A stretch of DNA of 64,000 nucleotides from Deinococcus aetherius. Its GTDB lineage: Bacteria; Deinococcota; Deinococci; Deinococcales; Deinococcaceae. The DNA lies in contig NZ_AP026561.1 in NCBI RefSeq assembly GCF_025997855.1, positions 558,001-622,000 of the forward strand, written 5' to 3'. Below are positions 36,246-45,025 of the stretch, in pieces. Position numbers and translations under genes: made by a program. How positions within the stretch are numbered: the stretch's first letter is position 1; each line of letters opens with the position of its first letter. Below the pieces are notes generated by a model. That model saw nothing but the letters and a program-made list of their open reading frames with translations, did not search any database and was not told the origin of the DNA.

Positions 36246-36388
36246 TCACGTCACTTCCATCTGTGCAAAGGCCTCGGGGTAGACCCCGGTCCGCCGCTTG
36301 AACTGCCCGCGGTTCATCTTCAGCGCCCGTTCCAGTCGCTCGTGTCCCACCCTCCCAGCTTAGCCAACCTCTTTCGCAGGAGGTCTAT
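36246..36388 (-). mobile_element. IS5-type element remnant (left end and transposase start)
   Basis: Reading leftward, the terminus AGACCTCCTGCGAAAG (36373-36388) is followed by a GTG at 36350 and a 34-residue frame (ERLERALKMNRGQFKRRTGVYPEAFAQ) that ends at a stop at 36246. This matches only the N-terminus of an IS5-group transposase. A matching terminus in opposite direction lies at 37956. Confidence 0.6.
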
Positions 36389-36661
36389 TTCCTTTGCCTA
36401 GGGCGCACACCCTCCTGCGGGCTGCTGAACTGTAGCCCAATTTTTCCCCCATCCGGGACCATCACGGGTTGACTGGGCGTCCCCGACGTGCGCCTCCTCT
36501 GGAGATTTGGGGTGGCGGCGAGCACCGGGTGTGCTCTGCTTCATGGCACCCCGGTGGCAGAAGGATCGGTGGAACCCCGGCACGCCCTCACCCCGTGGAG
36601 ACCGGGCCAGCGAGGTGAGGGACAGCGGCCGGTCAACCGGGCCTGCGCCCTAAGATCAACC
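36389..36661. other. Intergenic stretch
   Basis: No convincing gene. A possible -10 box (TAAGAT, 36651-36656) lies five bases before the ATG of the next gene. Confidence 0.4.
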
Positions 36662-36919
36662 ATGGACGACCGGGGCGGCTCCCATCTTCCCACCTACGCC
36701 ACGAACCTGCTGGGTCGCGGGCAGGACCTGGAGCGGTACCGCGACGTGGTGAGCGACCTCGCCCGGGGCCGGGGGACGCTCACCGAGGACGAGGGGGCGG
36801 AACTCACCCGCCGGATGGAACAGTTCCTGCCGGACGCGCCGCTGGCCTCGTGGATCGCTCCGGGCGGGAGCGCCGTGGCCGCCGAGTTGGCGCGGCGAGG
36901 CGTCCCGGATTCGGCCTGA
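36662..36919 (+). CDS. Small hypothetical protein
   Basis: 85 residues. Helical and acidic/basic mixed: RGQDLERYRDVVSDLARGRGTLTEDEGAELTRRMEQFLPDAPLASWIAP. No Shine-Dalgarno; TAAGAT lies five bases before the ATG, so the mRNA may be leaderless. No known family recognised. Confidence 0.55.
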   Translation: MDDRGGSHLPTYATNLLGRGQDLERYRDVVSDLARGRGTLTEDEGAELTRRMEQFLPDAPLASWIAPGGSAVAAELARRGVPDSA

Positions 36920-37190
36920 GGACCCGGGTGCGGGGGCGAGGCCGCAGGAAGGTGGCCCCGCCCCACCTTGTGAGAGCGGTGGCCCCACAGGTTGAGGGGC
37001 AGTCTCCCACCCCACCGAGTCCACCCGGCTGGGATGACCCCAGAAACAAGCCCCCAACTTATCCGGCGAATGCTGTGAGAGGCGAAGGACCCACTTCCCC
37101 CATAGGTGCGTCCGCAGTGAATCCCGGGATGAGGGGCTCCGGCTGCGGCGACCACCGCGAGACGCGGAGGGCCCGACCCACAGGTTCGGA

Positions 37191-37811
37191 TCAGGAGGTA
37201 GCCAGAGCCTCCCTGGCCTCGCGCCCGGTGAGGTCGCGGTTGTAGAGGGGGCTGCCCGGTTGAAAGCGAGTGCTGCCCGGCAGGTCGCCCCCGTCCACGG
37301 GCGCGAACCCCAGCTCGTCGATCAGGTGTGAGACGACCGCCTTCGCCCCGGGGTCGTCGGCCTCGACGAAGATGGCCCGGCGCTCGCTCTGGGGTTTGCC
37401 CGGGTCGCCCTGCTCGGCCAGGTGCCGAAACCAGATGGTGTTGAAGGCTTTCACCACGCGAACGCCGGGCAGCAGCCGGGCGGTGTACTCGGCCTCGGAC
37501 AGCCCCCCAAGGTCAATCTCGCCGTCACGCTCGGGGTAGTAGTTTGCCGCCGTGACCAGGATCTTGCCGGACAGGTCCTCACGGGGCAGCTCGGTCAGGC
37601 GTCCGAAGGGGATAGCCTCGACCACGACCTCGGCCTCCCGGGCCGCCTCCTGCGGGGTCACGGCGCGAACCCCTGGGCCAAGCTCCGCCACCATCTCCCT
37701 CAGACTCTCAGGCCCGCGCGAGTTGGCGAGCAAGACGGCATGTCCCCGCGCGGAGAAGAGGCGTGCGAGCGTGCCGCCGATGTGCCCCGAACCTATAATG
37801 CCAATGTTCAT
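37191..37811 (-). CDS. NADPH-dependent F420 reductase-like oxidoreductase
   Basis: 206 residues from ATG 37811 with GGGGGA upstream. Rossmann motif IGIIGSGHIGGTLARLFSARGHAVLLANSRG at the N-terminus, then VVVEAIPFGR, GKILVTAANYYP, RVVKAFNTIWFRHLAEQG and FVEADDPGAKAVVSHLIDELGFAPVDGG. Members bind NADP and either reduce F420 or act on other substrates; in Deinococcus the true substrate is unclear. It is bracketed by two outward-facing IS5-type termini. Confidence 0.85.
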   Translation of the reverse strand: MNIGIIGSGHIGGTLARLFSARGHAVLLANSRGPESLREMVAELGPGVRAVTPQEAAREAEVVVEAIPFGRLTELPREDLSGKILVTAANYYPERDGEIDLGGLSEAEYTARLLPGVRVVKAFNTIWFRHLAEQGDPGKPQSERRAIFVEADDPGAKAVVSHLIDELGFAPVDGGDLPGSTRFQPGSPLYNRDLTGREAREALATS

Positions 37812-37955
37812 GCTGTTTCCCCCACGTCCATTCAACGTCGCGGGACGGTCCTGAGAAGAGGCGGCCAGTCACCTTTTTTTGTGGGGGGAACGAGCCGCTC
37901 GTCCTAAGCTGTTTGAACGCCTCTCGTCGCTGCTTGGACGAGGAAGTGAGCTATT

Positions 37956-38040
37956 AGACCTCCTGCGAAAGTGAGAGGCCAGGCTGGCCGGGTGGGACAC
38001 GGCCAAGCTGCTCTTTCCATTCCTGGACGGTTTCAGGGAT
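37956..38040 (+). mobile_element. IS5-type element remnant (terminus, opposite direction)
   Basis: AGACCTCCTGCGAAAG at 37956-37971 is identical to the terminus at 36373-36388 and is followed, as there, by GGGTGGGACACG. The reading frame that follows (GHGQAALSIPGRFQ) fades out before the Uma2 gene. Confidence 0.5.
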
Positions 38041-38083
38041 GTTCGTTCCTTTGTGTGGCGAAGGTGACGAGGGCCGGGCCAGA

Positions 38084-38665
38084 TCAGACGGGGACATCGG
38101 CATAGATGTCGTCCAGGCTCAGGCGGTGGCCCAGGCAGGGAAGGTCCAGGGTGCCGCTGCTGGCGAGTTCTTGCAGCTTCCAGGTCTCGCCGCTGCGGTG
38201 GTAGGCGTACACCCGCCGCTCGGCCTGCTCGACGATCAGGTAGGTCTGGAGGCTGGGCAGGGCCGTGTAGGCGGCGTATTTGGCGAGGCGGTCATTTTGC
38301 GCGGTGCTGCGCGACGTGACCTCGACGAGCAGGCAGGGGGCGGTGACGACCGTGGCGCCCACGTCCGGCAGGTGGGGGGGACAGACGGCCATCACGTCTG
38401 GGTAATAGAAAGCGTTGGTCTGTTCAGCGCGGAGCTTCATATCGGCCACGTACACCCGGCACCCCACCGCGCGAGCGGGGGCGTGCAGCGCGGCCAGGAT
38501 GTTGCCGCAGATTTGGGCGTGCCCGGCGGTCGTTCCGGCCTGCGCGCGGGTCAGCCCGTGGAGGGGGTAGACGAACCCGCCCACGTACTCCCGCTTGACC
38601 GGACTGGCCTCCTCGGTTCGGAGGTACTCCTCCACACTCATGGGCTTCAGGCTCGGGGCGCTCAT
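38084..38665 (-). CDS. Uma2 family (DUF820) nuclease-like protein
   Basis: 193 residues. PD-(D/E)XK-type features: MSVEEYLRTEEASPVKREYVGGFVY at the start, ICGNILAAL, then FYYPDVMAVCP with the Asp, PCLLVEVTSRSTAQNDRLAKYAAYTALPSLQTYLIVEQAERRVYAY with the Glu and following Lys. These proteins are common in Deinococcus and cyanobacteria, often in many copies, and their targets are unknown. It stands alone on this strand. Confidence 0.85.
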   Translation of the reverse strand: MSAPSLKPMSVEEYLRTEEASPVKREYVGGFVYPLHGLTRAQAGTTAGHAQICGNILAALHAPARAVGCRVYVADMKLRAEQTNAFYYPDVMAVCPPHLPDVGATVVTAPCLLVEVTSRSTAQNDRLAKYAAYTALPSLQTYLIVEQAERRVYAYHRSGETWKLQELASSGTLDLPCLGHRLSLDDIYADVPV

Positions 38666-39032
38666 GGGGTCATGGTACGCCCGAGTTGCTGAGGTCGAGT
38701 TCGGTGCGGCGCGCCTCGCCGTGGTTCAAGGCGGTCACGGGGCGTCTGTGGCGGGCGCGAGCCAGTTCCTAAAGGTCGGGTGCAGGTACTCGCCCTCGCG
38801 CACGCGCAGCGGGGCGGCGGGTCGCTGGACGTTGTGGGCCGACCCCCCCGCCACCGGGGAGGCAGCGACCCAGAGAAACCCATGCCCCCGAGCCCTGGAC
38901 CGCCGACGATCTGCTCGCGTCCGGCGAAAGGTGGACCTCAAGGCGAGACGAGTTTCATGAGCAACAAAGTTGCAACGGAAGAAGAGCCGTACGTGGGCCG
39001 CGCCTTCACGGACGGGCCGCGCGGGGGCGTGC
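38666..39032. other. Stretch without a clear gene
   Basis: A short + strand frame from ATG 38957 (MSNKVATEEEPYVGRAFTDG) and a reverse-strand tail ending near 38740 (EGEYLHPTFRNWLAPATDAP) may be leftovers of deleted genes. Neither matches a family I recognise. Confidence 0.3.
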
Positions 39033-39551
39033 TCAGCCCAGGGGCTTTCCGGACCGCCTCGCTCCCTTCACCCGCTCGGCGGCGCAGGCCAGCCGGGACA
39101 GGCCCTTGAGCCAGCGTTGGTGCTCACGCAGCAGGGCCGCGCGCAGGAGGCCCCGGCCCAGGCGCGGCACCAGCCCGAACTGGACCTCCTCGGTGACGAC
39201 CCGCGTTCCGCCCGCCACCGGGAGCAGTGTCCAGGCGTGGTACCCCCGGGCCCCCAGCCCCTCACCCCGCCACGCGAGCCGGTGGGGTGGCCCAAACTCC
39301 TCCACGACCGTCCGCACCGGCACCCCGAAGGTGGTCCAGCGAAAGCGCGTCTCCGGCCCCAGGAGTTCTCCCTCGCCTTCAAGCCGCACGTTCCGGCTGT
39401 TGGCGTACCAGGTCGGCCACAAGGCGGCGTGAATCAGCGGCGCCCAGACCGCCCCGGGCGGCGCGGGGATGAACAGCTCGTTCACCGTGTGGACGGGGGC
39501 GTGGCGTGGATCGAAGCCGGGCGGCCAGACCATCCGGGTGGGCTCAGACAT
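39033..39551 (-). CDS. SRPBCC (polyketide cyclase-type) protein
   Basis: 172 residues from ATG 39551, which overlaps the stop of the upstream gene by eight bases. The START-like domain is readable: HTVNELFIPAPPGAVWAPLIHAALWPTWYANSRNVRLEGEGELLGPETRFRWTTFGVPVRTVVEEFGPPHRLAWRGEG and GGTRVVTEEVQFGLVPRLGRGLLRAALLREHQRWLKGLSRL. It is likely a ligand-binding or accessory protein of the coupled saccharopine-dehydrogenase-like enzyme. Confidence 0.83.
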   Translation of the reverse strand: MSEPTRMVWPPGFDPRHAPVHTVNELFIPAPPGAVWAPLIHAALWPTWYANSRNVRLEGEGELLGPETRFRWTTFGVPVRTVVEEFGPPHRLAWRGEGLGARGYHAWTLLPVAGGTRVVTEEVQFGLVPRLGRGLLRAALLREHQRWLKGLSRLACAAERVKGARRSGKPLG

Positions 39552-40593
39552 CGTGACGCTCCACCCCGGGCAGGCCCAGCACGGCGTCGGGGCCGAACAC
39601 CTCAGCCGGGGTCTGGAAGCCCGGTGCGGCGGCACCGTCCAGCACCGCCCGGACCGCCGCAACGGCCGTCAGCGCGCTGAAGGTATACGCCTCGGGTCCT
39701 CTCAGCAGAGCGCGGGCTGAGCGGCCGCCCGGGTCCCGCACCTCGCCCCAGACCGCCGTGAAGCCCGCAGCTCGTTCGGCGTCACTGGGTCCCTCCGGCT
39801 GCCGCCGGGCCTGACCCAACAGCAGGTTCTGCATGGGCCGGGCGGCGAGCAGCGGCGCGAGAAAGCGGCTGGCACGCATCAACCCCGAGACGGGGGGTGG
39901 CACGACCGCGTACGTCTCGATGTTCCCTATGCCCGTGCTGAGGTAGGCCGTGCTCAGGTCACCGCGCCAGGGGTTGCTCAGGGTCTGCCTTTCTTCCTTC
40001 CCAAAGAGGACCCGTTTGGTTCTCACCCCCGCCATCTCGGGGATCAGCAGCCCGCCTCGCCGGGCGACTCCCCCGTGCGGCAGGTCGGTCAGGAGCGTTT
40101 CCGCCGTGCCGCGCGACACGCCCCCCTCGGCCCAGAACGCCAGGGTGAGGTGGGTGGCCCCGGGAAGACGGCGGGCGAGGTGCACGGCGAGGCTGTCGGT
40201 GGGCAGCACCCCGAAGCCCACGCCGGGCAGCAGCATCACCCCGGCTGAGCGTGCCTCCCCGTCCCGCGCCGCCAGGGCCTCGAACTCCGGCACCTCCCCG
40301 GCAAGGTCGAGGTAGTGGGTGCCCGTCTCCAGGGCGGCGGCGACCAGCGGCGGGGCCGTCTGGCGGAAGGGGCCGCTGACGTTGAGCAGCACGTCCACGT
40401 CCGCGAGCGCGGTGCGCAGGTCGCCGGGCCGGTCGAGGCCGAAGGCGCGGTGGGGGAGACCGAGTTCGCGGGCGAGCGGCCCGAGCTTCTCCTCGCTACG
40501 TCCCCCCAGGATAGGGCGCAGTCCGCGCTGGGCGGCGGTGCGGGCGATCAGGCGGCCGGTGTACCCGGTCGCGCCGTACAGCAGGACGGTCAT
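39544..40593 (-). CDS. Saccharopine dehydrogenase-like NAD(P)-binding protein
   Basis: 349 residues from ATG 40593 with AAAGGAA upstream. The N-terminal Rossmann fold MTVLLYGATGYTGRLIARTAAQRGLRPILGGRSEEKL, then DVLLNVSGPFRQTAPPLVAAALETGTHYLDLAGEVPEFEAL and GVGFGVLPTDSLAVHLARRL match trans-acting enoyl-reductase/saccharopine dehydrogenase-like proteins. The usual role is an oxidoreductase of unknown substrate. It begins a coupled pair with the SRPBCC gene and follows two SDR genes on the same strand. Confidence 0.85.
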   Translation of the reverse strand: MTVLLYGATGYTGRLIARTAAQRGLRPILGGRSEEKLGPLARELGLPHRAFGLDRPGDLRTALADVDVLLNVSGPFRQTAPPLVAAALETGTHYLDLAGEVPEFEALAARDGEARSAGVMLLPGVGFGVLPTDSLAVHLARRLPGATHLTLAFWAEGGVSRGTAETLLTDLPHGGVARRGGLLIPEMAGVRTKRVLFGKEERQTLSNPWRGDLSTAYLSTGIGNIETYAVVPPPVSGLMRASRFLAPLLAARPMQNLLLGQARRQPEGPSDAERAAGFTAVWGEVRDPGGRSARALLRGPEAYTFSALTAVAAVRAVLDGAAAPGFQTPAEVFGPDAVLGLPGVERHDV

Positions 40594-40638
40594 GGCGTTC
40601 CTTTCATTCGGGGACGGCGAGACAGACGGCCTCACCCC

Positions 40639-41439
40639 TCAGTGCGAGTGGGCCTGGGCGCTTTTGACGATGCCCGGCACCAGGGCACGCGGCAGGAAGC
40701 GCGGCGAGAGCGCCTGAAGCTGGTTGGCCCGCCCCGGAATGATCACGCGCTGCCCGCGCAGCAGGGCGTCCACCCCGAGCCTCGCCACGGTCGCGGAGTC
40801 CATGATGGCCCGGCCTTTCACGAGCTTGGAGTCCTCCATCCCCGCCCGGGCCTGAAAGCCAGACTCGGTGGGCCCTGGCGCCAGGGTCGTGACGGTCACG
40901 CCGGTGCCGCGCAACTCCTCGGCGATGGCCTCGGAAAAGCTCAGCACGAAGGCCTTGGTCGCGTAGTACACCGCCATCAGCGGGCCGGGCATGAAGGCGG
41001 CGGTCGAGGCCACGTTCAGCACCCGCCCGCGCCCGCGCTCCACCATGCCGGGCAGCAGGCGGCGGGTGAGTTCGACGAGGGTGGTGACGTTGACCTGAAG
41101 CATCCTCATCTCGTGGTCCAGGTCGAGCTGCCAGAACTCGCCGTAGCTCGCAAAGCCCGCGTTGTTCACGAGCACGTCCACCACGAGGCCGCGCCGCTGC
41201 ACCTCGGCCTCCAGGTGAGCCGGGGCGGCAGGGTCGCTGAGGTCGAGGGCGATGGAGTGGGCGGTGACGCCGTGCTGGACCCGCAGGACTTCGCCCAGGG
41301 ATTCGAGCTTGGACAGGGTTCGCGCGACGAGCACGAGATCAAAGCCGCGAGCGGCGAGTTCGCGGGCGATCTCCTCGCCGATGCCGCCGGACGCGCCGGT
41401 GACGAGGGCGAGCGGGCGGGGGGTGGGAGTCTGGGTCAT
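40639..41439 (-). CDS. Short-chain dehydrogenase/reductase
   Basis: 266 residues. NAD(P) motif ALVTGASGGIGEEIARELAARG, NNAG near residue 90, catalytic Ser in VLNVASTAAFMPG, and Tyr-x-x-x-Lys in YYATKAFVLSFSEAIAEEL. The SDR subfamily is the DltE/YqjQ-like type. The substrate is unknown. AGGAGG precedes the start. It sits between the saccharopine-dehydrogenase-like gene and a second SDR. Confidence 0.88.
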   Translation of the reverse strand: MTQTPTPRPLALVTGASGGIGEEIARELAARGFDLVLVARTLSKLESLGEVLRVQHGVTAHSIALDLSDPAAPAHLEAEVQRRGLVVDVLVNNAGFASYGEFWQLDLDHEMRMLQVNVTTLVELTRRLLPGMVERGRGRVLNVASTAAFMPGPLMAVYYATKAFVLSFSEAIAEELRGTGVTVTTLAPGPTESGFQARAGMEDSKLVKGRAIMDSATVARLGVDALLRGQRVIIPGRANQLQALSPRFLPRALVPGIVKSAQAHSH

Positions 41440-41493
41440 GTCAAACCTCCTGAGTCGTGGAGAACGTGAGGGTCGGTGTTCTGTGCGTGCGGG

Positions 41494-42366
41494 TCAGCGT
41501 GCGTAGGCTTCGCTGCGGCTCCACAGTTCGCGCGCGAGGGCCTCGTCGTGGGAGGCGTCGGAAGAGGGCACTGCCTGCGCCTTCTCGTTGAAATACTCGC
41601 CGGAGCGTCCCCCAAGCGCCGGGTCGGAGGCGAGGGCGACGGACGTGCGGGCCCCCGTCGCGGGACGGGGCATCACCAGCCCGTACACGGCCCGCAAAGG
41701 GCCGGGAAGCGTCCGCGTGAGCCCCGTCCCGATCACCCCGGGGTGCAGGGCATTGGCCGTGACCCCTGTGCCCCCCAGGCGCCGCGCCAGCTCGTAGGTG
41801 AACAGCACGTTCATCAGCTTGGTGTTGCTGTAGGCCTGCCAGCCCGCGACGGGAAAGCCAGGACGGTCGTACTGCCGCGCGTTCTCCAGGTCGTCCAGGT
41901 TCACCACGCCGTCCCGGTGCGCCTCGGAGGAGACGTTCACGATCCGGCCCGCGCCGCTGGCTTTCAGGAGGGGCAGCAGCTCGTTCGTGAGCATGAAGGG
42001 GGCGAGGTGGTTCACGGCGAACTGCACCTCGATCCCATCCGGCGTGAGTTCCCGCTTCGCCGGGATGATCGCCGCGTTGTTGATCAGCACGTCGAGCCGT
42101 TCCACCTGAGCCCGCACGTCCCGCGCCAGCCGCCTCACCTCGGCCGGGGAGCGCAGGTCCGCGAGCACCAGGGACACGAGGGGATTGGCACTCGACCGCC
42201 GAATCTGCGCCACTGCCGCCTGCCCCCGCGCCTCGTCGCGGGCGTGGACGAGGACGGCCGCGCCCCGCCGGGCGAGTTCCTGCGCCGTGGCGAGGCCGAT
42301 CCCGGAACTGGCCCCGGTCACCAGCACCGTCTTGCCCCGCATGTTCTGTCCCTGTGTTCGCGTCAT
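41494..42366 (-). CDS. Short-chain dehydrogenase, retinol-dehydrogenase-like
   Basis: 290 residues. VLVTGASSGIGLATAQELARRGAAVLVHARDEARGQAAV, INNAAIIPAKRELTPDGIEVQFAVNHLAPFMLTNELLPLL, RIVNVSSEAHRDG (Ser), YSNTKLMNVLFTYELARRL (Tyr-Lys), and ALHPGVIGTGL. The NNAA and NHLA patterns fit the retinol dehydrogenase/WW-domain oxidoreductase-like group. It lies directly downstream of the TetR gene with about 80 bases between, so the TetR protein probably controls it. Confidence 0.88.
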   Translation of the reverse strand: MTRTQGQNMRGKTVLVTGASSGIGLATAQELARRGAAVLVHARDEARGQAAVAQIRRSSANPLVSLVLADLRSPAEVRRLARDVRAQVERLDVLINNAAIIPAKRELTPDGIEVQFAVNHLAPFMLTNELLPLLKASGAGRIVNVSSEAHRDGVVNLDDLENARQYDRPGFPVAGWQAYSNTKLMNVLFTYELARRLGGTGVTANALHPGVIGTGLTRTLPGPLRAVYGLVMPRPATGARTSVALASDPALGGRSGEYFNEKAQAVPSSDASHDEALARELWSRSEAYAR

Positions 42367-42445
42367 GTCGTCCTTCTCCTGGAGGTGTGAGCGATGGGGT
42401 GATCCCCCAACGAAAACCGCTGTGGCGTGTGGGGAGGTGCCCCCG

Positions 42446-43105
42446 TCACTCCTCCCGGAGCGAGCCGTGCAGCAGTGCGGTGAGGGCGGCTTCCAGCTCG
42501 GCGCGGAAGTCGAGGACGAGGCCCGCGAGCGCCGGGTCCCCCGCAGCCGCGCGCAGAGCAGGGGTTTCGGCGGTGACCTGTTGCAGCCCGACGACCAAGG
42601 CGTTCAGATGCAGCAGGACCCGCGTGCCGTGCCCCGGGGGCAGGCCGGGGAGGCACCGTTCGAGCCGGGCGCCCGTGCGGATGAGGTGGTCCATCAGGCG
42701 GGCCTTGAACCCCACGCCGACCTCTGCCGGGATGTTCTGCTCCAGGACGCCGTTCAGGATCGCCAGCAGCCGGATCATGTGCTCCCGACTGTCCAGCGAC
42801 TGGACGAGCAGTGCGGCGACCTCGGCTGGGCCCGTGGTGCGGGCTTCGTCGAGCGCCGTGTTCACGTCACCGAACCACCCGCCCAGCAACCGTTCGAGCG
42901 CGGCGAGAAAGACCTCCTCCTTGGTCTGGAAGTACAGGTAGACGCTGCTCTTGGCGAGCCCCGCCCCGCGCGCGATGTCGGCCATGGTGAGGTCGGTGTA
43001 GCTCTGCTCGTCCCACAGCCGCAGCGCACTGTCCAGCAGGGCCTCGCGGCGGGCCAGCTTGTCCTCCTCGCGCCGGGCGCGTTCCCCCTTCCCTTTCGTG
43101 ACCAC
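42446..43105 (-). CDS. TetR family transcriptional regulator
   Basis: 219 residues from GTG 43105. The helix-turn-helix is typical: REALLDSALRLWDEQSYTDLTMADIARGAGLAKSSVYLYFQTKEEVFLAALERLL (residues about 17-70). The C-terminal ligand domain is divergent. GTG 43105 is preferred because a well-spaced promoter ends seven bases before it, predicting a leaderless mRNA, although the frame is open further upstream. It heads the reverse-strand run of SDR genes and likely represses them together with itself. Confidence 0.88.
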   Translation of the reverse strand: MVTKGKGERARREEDKLARREALLDSALRLWDEQSYTDLTMADIARGAGLAKSSVYLYFQTKEEVFLAALERLLGGWFGDVNTALDEARTTGPAEVAALLVQSLDSREHMIRLLAILNGVLEQNIPAEVGVGFKARLMDHLIRTGARLERCLPGLPPGHGTRVLLHLNALVVGLQQVTAETPALRAAAGDPALAGLVLDFRAELEAALTALLHGSLREE

Positions 43106-43141
43106 GGGTCGGATATTAACTGACCCGTGGTCACTAATCAA
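43099..43141 (-). promoter_or_regulatory. tetR promoter with a perfect 12-bp palindromic operator
   Basis: -35 TTGATT (43136-43141) and -10 TAATAT (43113-43118) are separated by exactly 17 bases; the GTG start begins seven bases after the -10. A perfect inverted repeat with arms TGACCACGGGTC (43099-43110) and GACCCGTGGTCA (43122-43133) and an 11-base centre covers the spacer, -10 and transcript start. This is an almost ideal repressor site for the TetR protein itself. Confidence 0.75.
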
Positions 43142-43460
43142 GAGCCCTTCTTGAAATCGATCTGGGAGCGGCGTGACGCGGGGGGCGTTGGGATGGCGAT
43201 ACGAAGCCATCCATGACTCCACGCCCAAAGCCGGGGCTTGTGGCTGGACTCCGCGCACCTCGAAAGGCGGGCGGCTTTGGATTCAGCGTTCGACACATCC
43301 GGGTGGCATGACAGACACCCCGTGCTCGCCCGGTCCTGCCGGACAAACCATGCCCTGGGTTCGCTGTTCCTCGCCCCGCCGACAGACATGACGGATCGTG
43401 ACGTGAGAGGATGTGAACTGAGGCTGGAGCGGTCACCACCCGCCGCTGGGGTGCCGGGTT
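43142..43460. other. Intergenic stretch between tetR and the next SDR gene
   Basis: No convincing coding frame on either strand and no further repeat noticed. It separates the tetR promoter from the 3' end of the SDR gene at 43461. Confidence 0.4.
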
Positions 43461-44162
43461 TCACCACGCGATGGGCCGACGGTCGTGGAAGAAGCCGCCC
43501 GTCGGCCCGCCGTCGGGCAGGGTCGCCAGCCAGACGATGGTGTCCGCCCCCTGCTCGACACTTCTGGGTGCCGAGGAACCGCCCATGTCCGTGCGTACCC
43601 AGCCGGGATCGGCACTGTTCACCAGCACCCTCCGGCCACCCGCGTGCGCGACGAGACGGGTCAGGGCATTCAGGGCGGCCTTGCTCGCCGAGTACGCAGG
43701 CGCGTACCCTCCCATACCCGAGAGCTGCCCGGCCCCGCTAGACACGTTCACCACCCGCCCGTACCCCCGGTCGCGCATTCCCGGCACGAACGCCTGACAC
43801 AGCCTCAGCGGACCCAGGAAATTCGTCTCCAGACTCTCGTGGTACGCGGCCACCGGAATGGTGAGGGCGTCGTCCCCTTCGTGCAGCAACACGGCGGCGT
43901 TATTCACGAGGATGTCCACCCGGCCGAACTCGCGCCGCACCTGCGCGTTCAGTTCGCTCGCGGAGGCCTCGTCACTCACGTCGAGGGGCATCACCGTGAT
44001 CAGCCCGCCCACACGCCGCAGGGGCTCAGCGGCCCGCTCCCCGTCCGCCGGGTTCCTGGCGGTCAGAATCACTCGCAGGCCCTGTTCAGCGAGCTGGTGG
44101 CACACCTCCAGGCCAATCCCCCGGTTTCCCCCGGTCACCAGGGCGACTCTCGGTTCAGTCAT
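43461..44162 (-). CDS. Short-chain dehydrogenase/reductase (carbonyl-reductase-like)
   Basis: 233 residues. RVALVTGGNRGIGLEVCHQLAEQGLRVILTARN, DILVNNAAVLLHEGDDALTI, VVNVSSGAGQLSGMGGYAPAYSASKAALNALTRLVAH with Ser, Tyr and Lys, NSADPGWVRTDMGG and a GADTIVWLATLPDGGPTGGFFHDR tail typical of plant/fungal-like carbonyl reductases. Its first eight bases overlap the end of the small membrane protein gene upstream. Confidence 0.88.
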   Translation of the reverse strand: MTEPRVALVTGGNRGIGLEVCHQLAEQGLRVILTARNPADGERAAEPLRRVGGLITVMPLDVSDEASASELNAQVRREFGRVDILVNNAAVLLHEGDDALTIPVAAYHESLETNFLGPLRLCQAFVPGMRDRGYGRVVNVSSGAGQLSGMGGYAPAYSASKAALNALTRLVAHAGGRRVLVNSADPGWVRTDMGGSSAPRSVEQGADTIVWLATLPDGGPTGGFFHDRRPIAW

Positions 44163-44412
44163 GGTTCACTTCACCCCACAAACGCCCTCCGGACCGTGCG
44201 ACAAGCCCCTGAATCCGGAGGTTGGCGAGCACCACCAGGACCGTGACCATCACCAGCAAGCCGAAGAGGAGGGCGCGTGGACCCGGCCAGGCCGCAGGGT
44301 CACAGATGAGGATGCCGAAGCAGAGCATCAGGTCGGCGGTGATTAGGCGCTCGTAGATCTGGAGCCACTCCCGGAGCGAAAGGGCCGTGGGGTCGTTTCG
44401 CCGGGGGTTCAT
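44155..44412 (-). CDS. Small membrane protein
   Basis: 85 residues. Two hydrophobic segments (LITADLMLCFGILICDPAAW and ALLFGLLVMVTVLVVLANLRIQGLV), basic N-terminus. It overlaps the following SDR gene by eight bases, which implies co-expression. No family recognised. Confidence 0.6.
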   Translation of the reverse strand: MNPRRNDPTALSLREWLQIYERLITADLMLCFGILICDPAAWPGPRALLFGLLVMVTVLVVLANLRIQGLVARSGGRLWGEVNHD

Positions 44413-44458
44413 GCGCCCTTCCCCGCCCCACGGGGCTCCGGACAGAAGAGGTTTCGAA

Positions 44459-45025
44459 TCACGGCCTGCCCCCGTACCGCCCGAAGCGGTAGGTGAGGTC
44501 CGGCCCGTCCTCCCGACCGTAGGCGAGGTGCGCGATCAGAAGCGCGAAGGCCTCCAGTTCGCGGGCGACGACGAGGGCCCCGGCGTCCACGGGCCTGAAG
44601 TTCAGGTGGCCCGCAAGCTGAGCCACCTCCTCTTTCGCCTCAACGTCGTTCCCGCACAGCAGGTCGGGTGCCAGCCCGGGGGGTCCACGCCCGACCAGCC
44701 GCAGCACCTCCCAGGGCACGGTGTTGAAGGCCTTCACCACCCGCGCTTCCGGAACCTTGCGGGCGATGACCTCCGACCCCGACAGCCCCCCGCCGAGTTC
44801 CGGCACCTCCTCCTCGACCCGTGGGTTGGTGCAGTCGATCAGCACCTGGCCGATCAAGGGTCCTGCCTGGCGCAGCACGTCGTCCACGGAGGGCCAGGGC
44901 ACCGCCAGCAACACGGTCTCTGCCCCCTCCACCGCCTCCCGGGGGGTGCCGAAGCGGGCACCGACACCCGCCGAGGCGGCCAGCCGGGCGGGCTTGGCCG
45001 GGTCCCGGCTGTAGCTGAAGGTCAC
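44459..45025 (-). CDS. F420 reductase-like protein lacking its N-terminal nucleotide-binding motif
   Basis: 188 residues from GTG 45025. VLLAVPWPSVDDVLRQAGPLIGQVLIDCTNP, ARVVKAFNTVPWEVLRL and ALVVARELEAFALLIAHLAYG match NADPH-dependent F420 reductase-like proteins, but the usual GxGxxG start is absent. Just upstream the frame reads SRAGHRVTFSYSRDP, the expected continuation of that motif, yet the DNA before it belongs to a short-chain dehydrogenase gene. The gene is therefore a 5' deletion product joined to the Tat-SDR fragment and is probably inactive. Confidence 0.65.
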   Translation of the reverse strand: MTFSYSRDPAKPARLAASAGVGARFGTPREAVEGAETVLLAVPWPSVDDVLRQAGPLIGQVLIDCTNPRVEEEVPELGGGLSGSEVIARKVPEARVVKAFNTVPWEVLRLVGRGPPGLAPDLLCGNDVEAKEEVAQLAGHLNFRPVDAGALVVARELEAFALLIAHLAYGREDGPDLTYRFGRYGGRP

